Shown here in pieces: positions 25,493 through 35,700 of a stretch of 64,000 nucleotides of DNA (within the stretch, counting starts at the first letter, position 1; each line of letters starts with the position of its first letter). Both the position numbers and the translations under genes were made by a program. The notes beneath the pieces were generated by a model. That model had not been told where the DNA came from. It searched no databases and saw nothing but the letters and a program-made list of their open reading frames with translations. Source of the stretch: a virus. The stretch spans positions 1-64,000 of the IMG/VR virus record IMGVR_UViG_3300046009_010174; one strand, written 5' to 3'.

Positions 25493-26872
25493 ATGTCATC
25501 TAACAAAAATTTTGATTATTTAGGGAGCTCATTTCAGATACAACTACTTAATCAAATTGTGGTAGATAGTACCTTTTCAAGGTCAATAATTGATGTAATA
25601 GAACCTAATTATTTCGAAAACAAATACTTCAAACTCATCATACAGATGATTAAAGAGTATAATCAAAAGTGGGACTCAGTGCCCACTTTTGACACATTGG
25701 AACAAATCACAAAATCTGAGTTTCAACAAGAACAAATTGCTAAAGTAGTAATTGACACACTTAAGAAAATTAAGGATGCACCTATCTCTGGTGGGGATTT
25801 CGTTCAAGAGAAAGCGTTAAAGTTCTGTAAACAACAAGAGTTACAAAAGGCTATCACAAAAGCACAAAAAGTAATTGATGGGGGTGAGTTCGAAAACTAC
25901 GATACCCTTGAGGAAATGATTAGAGATGCCCTACAAGTGGGTATCAATGAAAACGGAATGTTGAGTGTATTCTCAAACTTGGATGATGTACTAAACGAAG
26001 ATTTTAGACACCCAATTCCTATGGGTATTGGTGGTATCGATAGATTATTAAAAGGTGGTTTAGCTAAGGGTGAGATTGGTGTTGTGTTAGCACCAACAGG
26101 TGTGGGTAAATCAACATTCTTGACCAAGATTGCCAACCACGGATTTAACTTGGGTTATAATATTCTTCAAATATTTTTTGAAGATAATCCCAAGGTTATT
26201 CAAAGAAAACATTTTACATTGTGGACTAAAATCCATCCAGATGATATGTCTAATAAGAAGGAAGAAGTAATGACAAGAGTTAAGGAGATTGAACAAAAAA
26301 TGGAAAATCAACTTATCTTGGAAAAACTTCCCTCTGATACAATGACAATGACACAAATCAAAAATCTTGTAAGAAAAAAGATTGCTGATGGATGTAAAAT
26401 TGATATGATTTTATTAGATTACATCGATTGTGTTGTACCTGAGAAAAACTTGGGTGATGAATGGAAATCGGAGGGTTCAGTTATGAGAGCATTTGAAGCA
26501 ATGTGTCACGAATTGAACTTGGTAGGATGGACAGCAACACAAGGTAATAGAAGTTCTATTTCTGCTGAAGTTGTAACAACAGACCAAATGGGTGGTTCTA
26601 TTAAGAAAGCTCAGGTGGGTCATGTGATTATATCAGTGGCAAAAACATTACAACAAAAAGAAATGAAGTTAGCAACAATTGCGATTACAAAATCAAGAAT
26701 TGGTGATGATGGTATTATCTTTGAAAATTGTAAGTTTGATAATGGGATGTTGGACATCGATACAGAATCTTCGGTAACATTCTTGGGACACGAAGAACAA
26801 AAAGAAGAAAACAATAGACAAAGAATTAAAGATTTATTAGAAAAAAGAAAACAAAGAGAAAACACAAATTAA
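25493..26872 (+). CDS. 41: Replicative DNA helicase, DnaB family (T4 gp41-like)
   Basis: A 459-aa helicase of the DnaB/gp41 class (T4 gp41 is 475 aa). The N-terminal helical domain (1-160) is followed by a RecA-like motor: APTGVGKST (Walker A, near residue 200), ILQIFFEDN (H1a-like), MILLDYIDC (Walker B, near 305), [11 protein letters not shown] (H3) and an arginine-finger-type region near KSRIGDDG. It forms a hexamer unwinding DNA at the fork and works with the primase at 60043. It ends 2 nt before nrdB. Confidence 0.92.
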   Translation: MSSNKNFDYLGSSFQIQLLNQIVVDSTFSRSIIDVIEPNYFENKYFKLIIQMIKEYNQKWDSVPTFDTLEQITKSEFQQEQIAKVVIDTLKKIKDAPISGGDFVQEKALKFCKQQELQKAITKAQKVIDGGEFENYDTLEEMIRDALQVGINENGMLSVFSNLDDVLNEDFRHPIPMGIGGIDRLLKGGLAKGEIGVVLAPTGVGKSTFLTKIANHGFNLGYNILQIFFEDNPKVIQRKHFTLWTKIHPDDMSNKKEEVMTRVKEIEQKMENQLILEKLPSDTMTMTQIKNLVRKKIADGCKIDMILLDYIDCVVPEKNLGDEWKSEGSVMRAFEAMCHELNLVGWTATQGNRSSISAEVVTTDQMGGSIKKAQVGHVIISVAKTLQQKEMKLATIAITKSRIGDDGIIFENCKFDNGMLDIDTESSVTFLGHEEQKEENNRQRIKDLLEKRKQRENTN

Positions 26873-26874
26873 TT

Positions 26875-27825
26875 ATGACAGAAAAAATATTAACAGAAAA
26901 TCCCAATCGTTTTGTGATTTTCCCAATCCAATACCACGACATTTGGGAATACTACAAACAACATCAGGCTGCGTTTTGGACAGCTGAAGAAGTTGATTTA
27001 AGTGGAGACATTAGGGATTGGCAGAACTTATCAGAGAATGAACAATACTTTGTTAAAAATGTATTATCATTCTTTGCAGCATCTGATGGGATTGTCAATG
27101 AGAACTTGGCTGAAAACTTTTATAGAGAAGTGCAATATCCTGAAGCAAAATTTTTCTATGGATTTCAATTGATGATGGAAAATATCCATTCACTAATGTA
27201 TTCTTTGTTAATTGATACTTATATATCCAATCCTGAAGAAAAAGATGAATGTTTCAATGCAATCGATAGATTACCCGCAGTTCAGAAGAAAGCCAAGTGG
27301 GCATTAAATTGGATTGAAAAAGCATCCTTCCAAGAAAGATTGGTAGCTTTTGCTGCGGTAGAAGGTATATTCTTTTCAGGTTCATTCTGTTCTATCTTTT
27401 GGTTGAAATCAAGAGGAATTATGCAAGGACTTTGTAATGCTAACTCCTTGATTTTCAAAGATGAAAACCTACATTGTGATTTCGCAATTCACTTATTGAA
27501 CAACCATATTGAAAACAAACCAAGTGAAAAAAGAATAAAAGAAATATTACTTTCAGCATTGGAAATTGAAAAAGAGTTTATTACAGAATCACTACCAGTA
27601 TCTTTAATCGGTATGAACTCCAATCTTATGAAACAATATTTGGAGTTTGTTGTTGATGGTTTACTGGTTAAGTTGGGATGTAGTAAACATTTCAATGTAG
27701 AACAACCATTCAAGTTTATGGAACAAATTGCCGTTGAAACAAAAGGTAACTTCTTTGAATCAAGAACGGTTGAGTATCAAAAAGCAAAACTTAACGAAAC
27801 AATTTCATTCACAGACGATTTTTAA
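26875..27825 (+). CDS. nrdB: Ribonucleotide reductase small subunit, class I
   Basis: A 316-aa NrdB. Metal ligands and radical residues are visible: the EEVDLSGD segment, E102 and H105 in MENIHSLMY, the likely radical Tyr109, and the second ExxH in KDENLHCDF. It houses the diiron-tyrosyl radical that starts ribonucleotide reduction in NrdA. It is shorter than E. coli NrdB (376 aa), as is common in phages. It lies between the helicase and nrdA with 2- and 9-nt gaps. Confidence 0.93.
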   Translation: MTEKILTENPNRFVIFPIQYHDIWEYYKQHQAAFWTAEEVDLSGDIRDWQNLSENEQYFVKNVLSFFAASDGIVNENLAENFYREVQYPEAKFFYGFQLMMENIHSLMYSLLIDTYISNPEEKDECFNAIDRLPAVQKKAKWALNWIEKASFQERLVAFAAVEGIFFSGSFCSIFWLKSRGIMQGLCNANSLIFKDENLHCDFAIHLLNNHIENKPSEKRIKEILLSALEIEKEFITESLPVSLIGMNSNLMKQYLEFVVDGLLVKLGCSKHFNVEQPFKFMEQIAVETKGNFFESRTVEYQKAKLNETISFTDDF

Positions 27826-27834
27826 AATTAAACT

Positions 27835-30252
27835 ATGTCATTAAGAATTCAAAAAAGGGATGGGGATGTTGTATCCTTTAACCCCACCAAAATACAAAAC
27901 AGAATAAAAAAAGCGAGTAAGAACTTAAATGTAAACTCTGACCAGATTTTTATTAAGGTTATTACTTCCGTACCAACAGAAGGTGTCATATCAACAAAAC
28001 AACTTGATAAGTTGATTTATGAAATTGCTGCATCATATACAGGTAGCCACCACGATTATTCGAGGTTGGCATCTTCTGTTGCAATATCTTCATATCACAA
28101 AGAAACAAATGAGAGTTTTAGTGAAACAATGAAGTCGTTGGCCGACCTTGGTATTGTAAATCAAGAGTTAATCAATATGATTGATTCCTATGGTGATTTA
28201 AATATTGATGAAGTAATCAATCACGAAAACGATTATAACTTTGATTACTTTGCTTGGCGTTCCTTATTTGAAATGTATTTGTTAAAAACACCTGAAGGTG
28301 TAACTGTGGAAAGACCCCAACATATGTATATGAGGGTTGCACTATGGGTAACAAAATCATTTGATGAAGCTGTAGAATACTACAAGTCATTATCAAATCA
28401 ATTAATATCCCCTGCAACACCAATTATGATTAATGCGGGTACAAAGATTCCTCAATTGGCATCTTGTGTTCTACATTATAACAATGATGACTCAAGAGAG
28501 GGATTGTTGGCCACGATGAATGACATTTCTACTTATTCTGCCGATGCTGCAGGTATTGGGCTTTGTATGTCAAATATTAGAAGTAAGGAGAGTAGATTAA
28601 GCACATCTGGTGGTTTTGCTGGAGGTTTGTTAAAATATCTTAAAATAGCAAATGAATCATTAAGATTCTTTAACCAACAAGGTAGAAGACCAGGTTCTGC
28701 CGCAATTTATCTTGAACCTTGGCATAAAGATATCTTTGACTTGTTGGACATTAAAAAGAATACAGGTGCAGAAGAACTAAGAGCAAGGGATTTGTTCACA
28801 GCTTTGTGGATTCCTGATAATTTTATGAGAGCCGTAAAAGAGGGTGGTGATTGGTATTTGTTCTGTCCTAATGATATTAAGAAAGCTGGTTTAAAACCAT
28901 TACAAGAATGTTTTGGTACAGAATACGAAAGTGTTTATGAACAAGCGGTAAATCTAGGTTTAGGTAAAAAAGTAAAAGCAACAGATGTTTGGACTAAGGT
29001 AATTGAATCTCAAATTGAGACTGGTGTACCTTACCTTTGTTCTAAAGATAATGCTAACAACAAAACTAATCATCAGAACATTGGGGTTATTAAACAATCA
29101 AATCTTTGTAACGAGATTTACCAATTTACTGACGAGAAAACTACAGCAATATGTACACTATCTTCAATGGTATTGAAAAACTTTGTAAAAGATGGTGAGT
29201 TTGATTTTCAACTTCTTTATGAAGAAACAAGAAAGGTTGTAAGAGCTTTAAACAAAGTTGTTGATATTAATAACTACTCAACAGCAAAAGGTGAAAAAGG
29301 TGGTAGAGAACAAAGAGCTATTGCTATAGGAACTCAAGGTTTAGCTGATGTGTTTTATCTTATGGATTATGAGTTTACTTCACCTGAAGCAAAAAAATTA
29401 AACAAAGAAATTTTTGAAACAATTTATTTTGCTGCAATCACCGAAAGTAATAGGTTGGTAATTGATGGTGATTATAGTAAATATGTCCATTTTGATGGTT
29501 CACCAATGTCACAAGGTCAATTCCAATTTGATATGTGGGGATTAACAGAATCTGATTTATCAGGTAGATGGCCTTGGGAAGTATTAAAGTCAAATGTTAA
29601 ACAATATGGTATTTGTAATTCATTGTTTACTGCTCAAATGCCTGTAGCAAGTTCTGCTAAGATTACTGGTTCATATGAAATGACAGAACCCGCTCACTCA
29701 GCAATCTTCAACAGACGAGTAGTTGGTGGTGAAATCATGATTGTAAATAAGTATCTTATTAATGACTTTGAGAAACTTGGTATTTGGGGTGAAGATTTGA
29801 AAAATGAAATTATATACAATGAAGGCTCAATTCAAAATATTAATTTCAACAACTACTTAGACCCCGAAGACAAAAAGTATAATCAAAAAGTTAAAAGAAT
29901 TGAACACTTGATTAAGAAGTACAAAACGATTTGGGAAATATCACAAAGAGAATTAATTGATATGGCGGCAGATAGAGGACCTTTTATTGACCAATCACAA
30001 TCAATGAATATCTATATGGGTAATCCTACTTTATCGAAGATTACTTCATCACATTTCCACGCATGGCAAAAAGGTTTAAAAACACTTTGTTATTATGTGA
30101 GAACAAAGGCAATATCAACAGGAGCAAAACATTTGGCTATGGATATATCCAAGATGGATAAACCAAAAGTAACACCAACCTTACCTCATATTGAACCTGT
30201 TACAAACAAACCAACGGATTCACCTTTTGATTGTTTTGGATGTTCATCTTAA
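27835..30252 (+). CDS. nrdA: Ribonucleotide reductase large subunit, class I
   Basis: An 805-aa NrdA. The N-terminus is an ATP-cone (LRIQKRDGDVVSFNPTKIQN). The active site has the Cys in IPQLASCVLH, the NLCNEI motif and LCMSNIRSKESR, and the radical path ends in CYYVRTKA. The C-terminus ends with a CFGC pair, the swinging thiol pair reduced by thioredoxin/glutaredoxin. With NrdB it converts NDPs to dNDPs for phage replication. A strong terminator follows, closing the replication block. Confidence 0.94.
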   Translation: MSLRIQKRDGDVVSFNPTKIQNRIKKASKNLNVNSDQIFIKVITSVPTEGVISTKQLDKLIYEIAASYTGSHHDYSRLASSVAISSYHKETNESFSETMKSLADLGIVNQELINMIDSYGDLNIDEVINHENDYNFDYFAWRSLFEMYLLKTPEGVTVERPQHMYMRVALWVTKSFDEAVEYYKSLSNQLISPATPIMINAGTKIPQLASCVLHYNNDDSREGLLATMNDISTYSADAAGIGLCMSNIRSKESRLSTSGGFAGGLLKYLKIANESLRFFNQQGRRPGSAAIYLEPWHKDIFDLLDIKKNTGAEELRARDLFTALWIPDNFMRAVKEGGDWYLFCPNDIKKAGLKPLQECFGTEYESVYEQAVNLGLGKKVKATDVWTKVIESQIETGVPYLCSKDNANNKTNHQNIGVIKQSNLCNEIYQFTDEKTTAICTLSSMVLKNFVKDGEFDFQLLYEETRKVVRALNKVVDINNYSTAKGEKGGREQRAIAIGTQGLADVFYLMDYEFTSPEAKKLNKEIFETIYFAAITESNRLVIDGDYSKYVHFDGSPMSQGQFQFDMWGLTESDLSGRWPWEVLKSNVKQYGICNSLFTAQMPVASSAKITGSYEMTEPAHSAIFNRRVVGGEIMIVNKYLINDFEKLGIWGEDLKNEIIYNEGSIQNINFNNYLDPEDKKYNQKVKRIEHLIKKYKTIWEISQRELIDMAADRGPFIDQSQSMNIYMGNPTLSKITSSHFHAWQKGLKTLCYYVRTKAISTGAKHLAMDISKMDKPKVTPTLPHIEPVTNKPTDSPFDCFGCSS

Positions 30253-30259
30253 AAATAAG

Positions 30260-30290
30260 AATCACGACTTAAGGTCGTGATTTTTTGTTT
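30260..30290 (+). terminator. Rho-independent terminator after nrdA
   Basis: A perfect 9-bp stem (AATCACGAC / GTCGTGATT) with a 5-nt loop is followed by six T. It begins 7 nt after the nrdA stop. Confidence 0.9.
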
Positions 30291-30295
30291 TATGG

Positions 30296-30329
30296 TATTT
30301 ATAGAAAAAATATAGGGTATATATTTATT
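30296..30329 (+). promoter_or_regulatory. Pair of late-promoter-like boxes before gp25
   Basis: TATTTATA (30296-30303) and TATTTATT (30322-30329) lie 29 and 3 nt before ATG 30333. This is the first late-type signal after the replication block. Confidence 0.55.
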
Positions 30330-30332
30330 GTT

Positions 30333-30791
30333 ATGGCAAATGGTTTTACATATGGTATAAATTTCCCATTCAAGGATTCTTATGAAGGAAATTACTTAAG
30401 TTTATCTCAAACAACTGAACAAGAAATCAGAAGTAATTTAATTCATTTATTGTTAACTAGAAAAGGTACAAGATATTATTTACCTGACTTTGGAACAAGA
30501 TTATATGAGTATCTATTCGAACCTTTGGATGGTCCTACTTTTTCTGATTTAGAATCAGAAATTAGAGATTCTGTTGCGGAATTCATACCTGGTATAACAA
30601 TAACAAATGTGACTATAACACCTGCCTCGGAGGGTGAAGAAGATAAAGGATACTACATAAATGAAGATAACCAAAGAGAGTTTAGAGTACCAGGTATTGG
30701 ACAAATGGAACACACAGCAAAAATAAAAATTGACTACATATCAACTGATACTGCTTTTGAAAGTAGTGACTTTGTAATTATTAATATATAA
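30333..30791 (+). CDS. 25: Baseplate wedge protein gp25-like (GPW/gp25 family)
   Basis: A 152-aa protein (T4 gp25 is 132 aa). ATG 30333 is preferred over the upstream in-frame codon at 30285, which lies inside the terminator. It shows the family pattern: INFPFKDS at the start, the helix TEQEIRSNLIHLLLTRKGTR, then PDFGTRLYEYLFEP and a final beta strand. The lysozyme-like fold of gp25 is structural and joins wedge and sheath-initiator parts. It is followed 4 nt later by gp6, as in many contractile systems. Confidence 0.92.
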   Translation: MANGFTYGINFPFKDSYEGNYLSLSQTTEQEIRSNLIHLLLTRKGTRYYLPDFGTRLYEYLFEPLDGPTFSDLESEIRDSVAEFIPGITITNVTITPASEGEEDKGYYINEDNQREFRVPGIGQMEHTAKIKIDYISTDTAFESSDFVIINI

Positions 30792-30795
30792 TTCT

Positions 30796-32634
30796 ATGGC
30801 TAACAAAAAAATATCATATACAACCAGAGATTTCCAATCCATAAGAACGGAACTTATTAATTTTACAAGAACATATTACCCAGACCTAATTGATAATTTC
30901 AATGATGCCTCAATATTTTCGGCTCTATTGGATTTAAATGCTGCGGTTTCAGATAACTTACAATACAATATAGATAGAAGTGTACAAGAAACCGTACTAC
31001 AATATGCACAACAAAGGTCTTCCATTTTTAATATAGCAAGAACTTATGGACTGAAAGTACCTGGTCAAAGACCTTCTGTGGCATTGGTTGATTTCTCAAT
31101 AACAGTGCCTGTTTATGGTGATACTGAGGACTTAAGATATTGTGGTATTTTAAGGAGAGGGTCTCAGGTTAATGGGGCTGGTCAAGTTTTTGAAACTGTG
31201 AGTGATATTGATTTTGCTTCGCCAATAAGTTCGGATGGTGTTCCAAATAGATTAAAAATACCAAATTTTGATTCTAATAATAGATTATTAAACTACACCA
31301 TAGTAAAACGAGAAACTGTAGTAAATGGTACTACAAAGGTATTCAAGAGAGTTATTACCGCAAATGACATAAAACCTTTTTTTGAGTTGTTTTTACCCGA
31401 AAGAAACGTTTTAGGTGTAACGAGTGTTTTACTTAAAGATGGTACTCAATATGCAAATGTCCCTACAGCTGAAGAATTTTTAGGTTTAGAAAATAGATGG
31501 TATGAAGTTAAAGCATTGGTTGAAGATAGGGTATTCATCGAAGACCCAACCAAAGTATCTGACAATCCTGGTATTAAGGTAGGAAAATATGTTCAAACAA
31601 ATACAAAATTTATATCAGAATTTACACCTGAGGGTTTCTGTAAATTAACTTTTGGTGGTGGTAGTCAATCAGCAGACGAACAATTAAGAGAATTTGCTAG
31701 AAATGGTTTTGAATTAAACTTATACAAATATTCAAACAACTTTGCTTTAGGTAGTACATTGAAAGCTAATAGTACACTATTCATTCAATATAGAATAGGT
31801 GGAGGTACTGGAAGTAATTTAGGCGTAAACGTAATTACTCAGATAGGTACAATAAACTTTAATGTCAACGGACCTTCAACTTCGGTAAATACAAGTGTAA
31901 TTAATTCTTTGTCTTGTACAAATGTCACTGCAGCAATTGGAGGAGCACCAGCACCAACTACCGAAGAAGTAAGAAATTTAGTGACATTCAACTTTTCAGC
32001 ACAAAACAGAGCTGTTACAATTAATGATTATGAATCATTAATAAGAACAATGCCTTCACAATTTGGAGCACCAGCCAAGGTTACAATCACAGAGGAGAAC
32101 AATAAAATTAAAATTAAAATGTTGTCTTATGATGAAACTGGTAGATTGACTGAGGTGGTTTCAAACACACTCAAAAATAACGTAGCTAATTACTTATCGA
32201 ATTATAGAATGATTAATGACTACATTTCTATCGAAACTGCGAATGTAATCGACTTAGCATTTACGATAGATGTTGTTTTAGATAATAGTCAGAATCAAGG
32301 TGCCGTAATAACTCAAATAGTTGATAATGTAACTAATTTTATGTCACCTTCAGTTAGAAACTTAGGTGAAAATGTTAATATATCAGAATTAAGAAGAATA
32401 TTACAATCACAGAATGGTGTAATAACTCTATCAAACATATCGGTGTTTAATAAAGTAGGTGGTGAATATTCATCATCTCAAACATCACAAAGGTATTCAG
32501 ATAGTGAAACTAAACAGATTGAATTAATAGATGACACAATTTTTGCAGAACCTAGTCAAACTTATCAAGTAAGATATCCTGGTAAAGATATTAGTGTGCG
32601 TGTTAAGAATTTGAGTACGGTCAATTTTTCGTAA
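30796..32634 (+). CDS. 6: Baseplate wedge protein gp6-like (baseplate J family)
   Basis: A 612-aa protein (T4 gp6 is 660 aa). The N-terminus has ISYTTRDFQSIRTELINF and ALLDLNAAVSDNLQYNIDRS, the typical gp6/J start. The core has KLTFGGGSQ and LFIQYRIGGGTGSNLGVN, and the C-terminus TTEEVRNLVTFNFSAQNRAV followed by TINDYESLI, hallmark J-family segments. Gp6 forms the ring connecting baseplate wedges and triggers sheath contraction. It sits directly after gp25. Confidence 0.92.
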   Translation: MANKKISYTTRDFQSIRTELINFTRTYYPDLIDNFNDASIFSALLDLNAAVSDNLQYNIDRSVQETVLQYAQQRSSIFNIARTYGLKVPGQRPSVALVDFSITVPVYGDTEDLRYCGILRRGSQVNGAGQVFETVSDIDFASPISSDGVPNRLKIPNFDSNNRLLNYTIVKRETVVNGTTKVFKRVITANDIKPFFELFLPERNVLGVTSVLLKDGTQYANVPTAEEFLGLENRWYEVKALVEDRVFIEDPTKVSDNPGIKVGKYVQTNTKFISEFTPEGFCKLTFGGGSQSADEQLREFARNGFELNLYKYSNNFALGSTLKANSTLFIQYRIGGGTGSNLGVNVITQIGTINFNVNGPSTSVNTSVINSLSCTNVTAAIGGAPAPTTEEVRNLVTFNFSAQNRAVTINDYESLIRTMPSQFGAPAKVTITEENNKIKIKMLSYDETGRLTEVVSNTLKNNVANYLSNYRMINDYISIETANVIDLAFTIDVVLDNSQNQGAVITQIVDNVTNFMSPSVRNLGENVNISELRRILQSQNGVITLSNISVFNKVGGEYSSSQTSQRYSDSETKQIELIDDTIFAEPSQTYQVRYPGKDISVRVKNLSTVNFS

Positions 32635-32660
32635 AGATTTATTTTGAATTGTATTGAATT

Positions 32661-32702
32661 ATCTTTTTGAAATGAACGTATAAACTATTTATTTCAAAAG
32701 AT
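32661..32702 (+). repeat. Inverted repeat enclosing a late-promoter-like box
   Basis: ATCTTTTTGAAAT (32661-32673) pairs with ATTTCAAAAGAT (32691-32702) with one bulge. The 17-nt loop and right arm contain TATTTATT. It lies between gp6 and the 1782-aa gene. Confidence 0.55.
32686..32693 (+). promoter_or_regulatory. Late-promoter-like TATTTATT box
   Basis: TATTTATT lies 14 nt before ATG 32708. Confidence 0.5.
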
Positions 32703-32707
32703 AATTA

Positions 32708-35700
32708 ATGTCTCAATCATATAGAATAAGAACCGAAGTCGGTAAGGATAAGTACGTAAATGTACTATTAGAACAAGATTTCGAACAATTAGAAATCCTT
32801 TCATTAAAGATTCTTCAAAGTCAAATTTACACTAGATTATGTTCAGATTATGGTGTTGTTGCTGGAAGAATTACCGCTAATTCAGGGTTCGGTTTACCAA
32901 ATTGTAAAGTGTCTATTTTCATCCCTCTATCCAATGAGGATGAAAACAATCCTATTATATCTGATTTATATCCCTATAAACTTTTAAGTGATACTAATGA
33001 AGATGGTTATAGATATAATCTATTACCTTATGTTAAATCACATAGTGGACATAACCCGACTGGTTCTTTTCCTGACAGAATAGATGTACTTACAGACCCA
33101 AATTTAATAGAAGTTTACGACAAATATTATAAATTTACGGTAAAAACAAATGATAGTGGGGACTTTTTAATATTTGGTGTTCCATTAGGTACTCAAACAA
33201 TTCACGTTGATATTGACTTATCTGATATTGGTGAGTTTTCATTATCACCCCAAGATTTAATTAGATTGGGTGTTGCGACCGAATCTCAAGTTGCTGGTAC
33301 AGAATTCAGAACATCGACCGACCTAAATACATTACCACAAATAATAACACTTAATAGAACAATTAATGTTGAGCCATTGTGGGGTCAACCTGAAGTTTGT
33401 ACTATTGGAATTACAAGAACTGATTTCGATATTACAGAGGAATCAGGTATAGAAATTACGCCAACAGCAATTTTTATGGGTAGTATTTTCTCAAATGGTA
33501 ACGACCAATTTCAAACTCAGAGATGCAGACCAAAATTAAGAAGTGGTGATTTGTGTAACTTAGTTGCAGGCCCTGGTGAAATATTAGCAATTAGACAAAC
33601 AATATTTAATGATGATACAGGAAGACCTGTTTTAGAAACTTTCCCTTTGGAATCAGGAGGTCAAGTTATTGACGATAATGGTGCTTGGTTGGTTGACGTA
33701 CCTATGAATTTAGATTATGTCACAACTAATGAGTTTGGTGAAAGAGTAATTTCTAATGACCCAAAAGTTGGTATTCCGACAAGAGGAAAATATCGATTTA
33801 AAATTAAATGGAATCAATCACCTACTTTGTCTGAGGACATAAAAAGAGGTTATTTCTTAGTTCCAAATGTTAGAGAATATGGTTGGGAAGTAAATGTGGA
33901 CAAAGACCCCTTAGTTATACAAGATTGGATAACTAACCCATTATCAATACCACCAACTATTGACCCAAACTTTTATCCAAACAATGAATTAGCAAAAAAA
34001 TCGTATTCCTTTAGTTTAGATTGGAATGATTATGTTGACCCTCAAACTGCAATTAATTGCGAAGATACATTTTATTTAATGTCTTTTAACAAAGTTTACA
34101 CTGTATCACAACTAATTGACCAATATAGAAGGGGATTTTTACCGAATGAATTCGTTGGAATAAAAAATAATTTAGATGATGCGTGTGAAAGTGATAACGT
34201 AAAGTTTCCAAACAATGATGCAAATTATAGATTTGATTTATTGTATTTGTTAGCACTTGTGGCTATGTTTATTTTTAAACCAATTTTATTTGGTTTAGTT
34301 CCTATAATTCATATTGTTGCTGCTTTGGTTGCAATTTTAGGGTTCGTATTTGGAATTATTGTTGGGGTTATTTTATATATCGTTTTACCAATATGTTATG
34401 TTATTGCGGGAATTGTCGCTTTTTTGAATTGGTTAGGTGCTGGTTTGGAACCTATTGATTGTATTGACCCTGAAGAGATTAATCAAATTATGGACGATAT
34501 GTTCAATTTGTATAAAAAAATATTGAATATAAATTTACCATTGTTAGTTTATCCCAATTGTGAATTGTGTTCTTGTGAACCAGGAGGTGAGTTAAGTACC
34601 CCACCATCAAGTGTTCAATCCTCAGGTAATTATGTCGCAGCAGCCACAGAAACGGGTGGAAATGGTATTTTATCAACATATATGTTACCTACCCAATATG
34701 ATGTCAAAGATGTTGATGTTCAGTTTAGAAGTGGTATACAAGCTTTATTGGCTGGTGCTGCATATACTCGTGATGAACCATCAGGTAAGGCAAGAGTCCC
34801 CCAATTTTCAAGTTTTGGAACAGATACTACTTGTCCTTCTGTAAGTACACCTGAAGACCCAACAAAAATAGTTTTATTTACTAACAACCTCACTTTAGCG
34901 GAAAGAATTAATTTATTTAACGTAAAAGCTAAATATTTCGATGAGAATCAAATAACAAATCCTGGTGGAGGTGTAAACAGAATTAAAGTAACTTTCAACA
35001 CACCAAATAATAATCCACTTACAAAATTCCATTTGGATAATATGTTAGTAATTTCTTGTAAAGAAAATACTTTATCAAATTTTCCAGTTGGTCAAATTAT
35101 TACGTTCCAAGACCCGAACTTAAGTTCGGATATAAATATTAATGGTTTTACACAATTAAATCAATATGGAACTGGTGCTGTAACTGGTTCAACATATCGT
35201 CAACAACCTATAGAAAATGTACAATTATCATATGCAAATCCAAATGGTAATGGTTCTATCTCAGTGTTAGGGGGTTATGACTTATTTTTCTCAGGAGACC
35301 CACAATTCCATAAGTTTCCTATGGATATTGAGTATTTCCAAGTAATTACAGCTATGACCTATTCAAATTATACTGGTCAATGTCAGTCAGCAAGTTTAAG
35401 TAATAATAAAACATTACCACATCGTACTTTAGGTAATGATACATTGTTAAGAGAGGTAAATGGTGTTTACTCTTATAGTTATTATCCACCATCACCACCA
35501 CATCAACAGTTCCCGCCAGCAAGATTATACAATCCTATGAAATTGTATAAAAAAAATACTGAACAAGTTATTGTTTTTCTTGTAAGAGGTGTTGACCCAT
35601 ATTCAACCAGACAACCTTGTGAATATGATTTGAGTAGATTGTTCGGATATGACTTGGATGTTAACGGACTACCACAAGGTAACGTTATAGTTAGAGGTAA

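Noticed and set aside
30285-30332. Upstream in-frame start for gp25
   Set aside because: It lies within the nrdA terminator and upstream of the promoter-like boxes; ATG 30333 gives the normal gp25 N-terminus.
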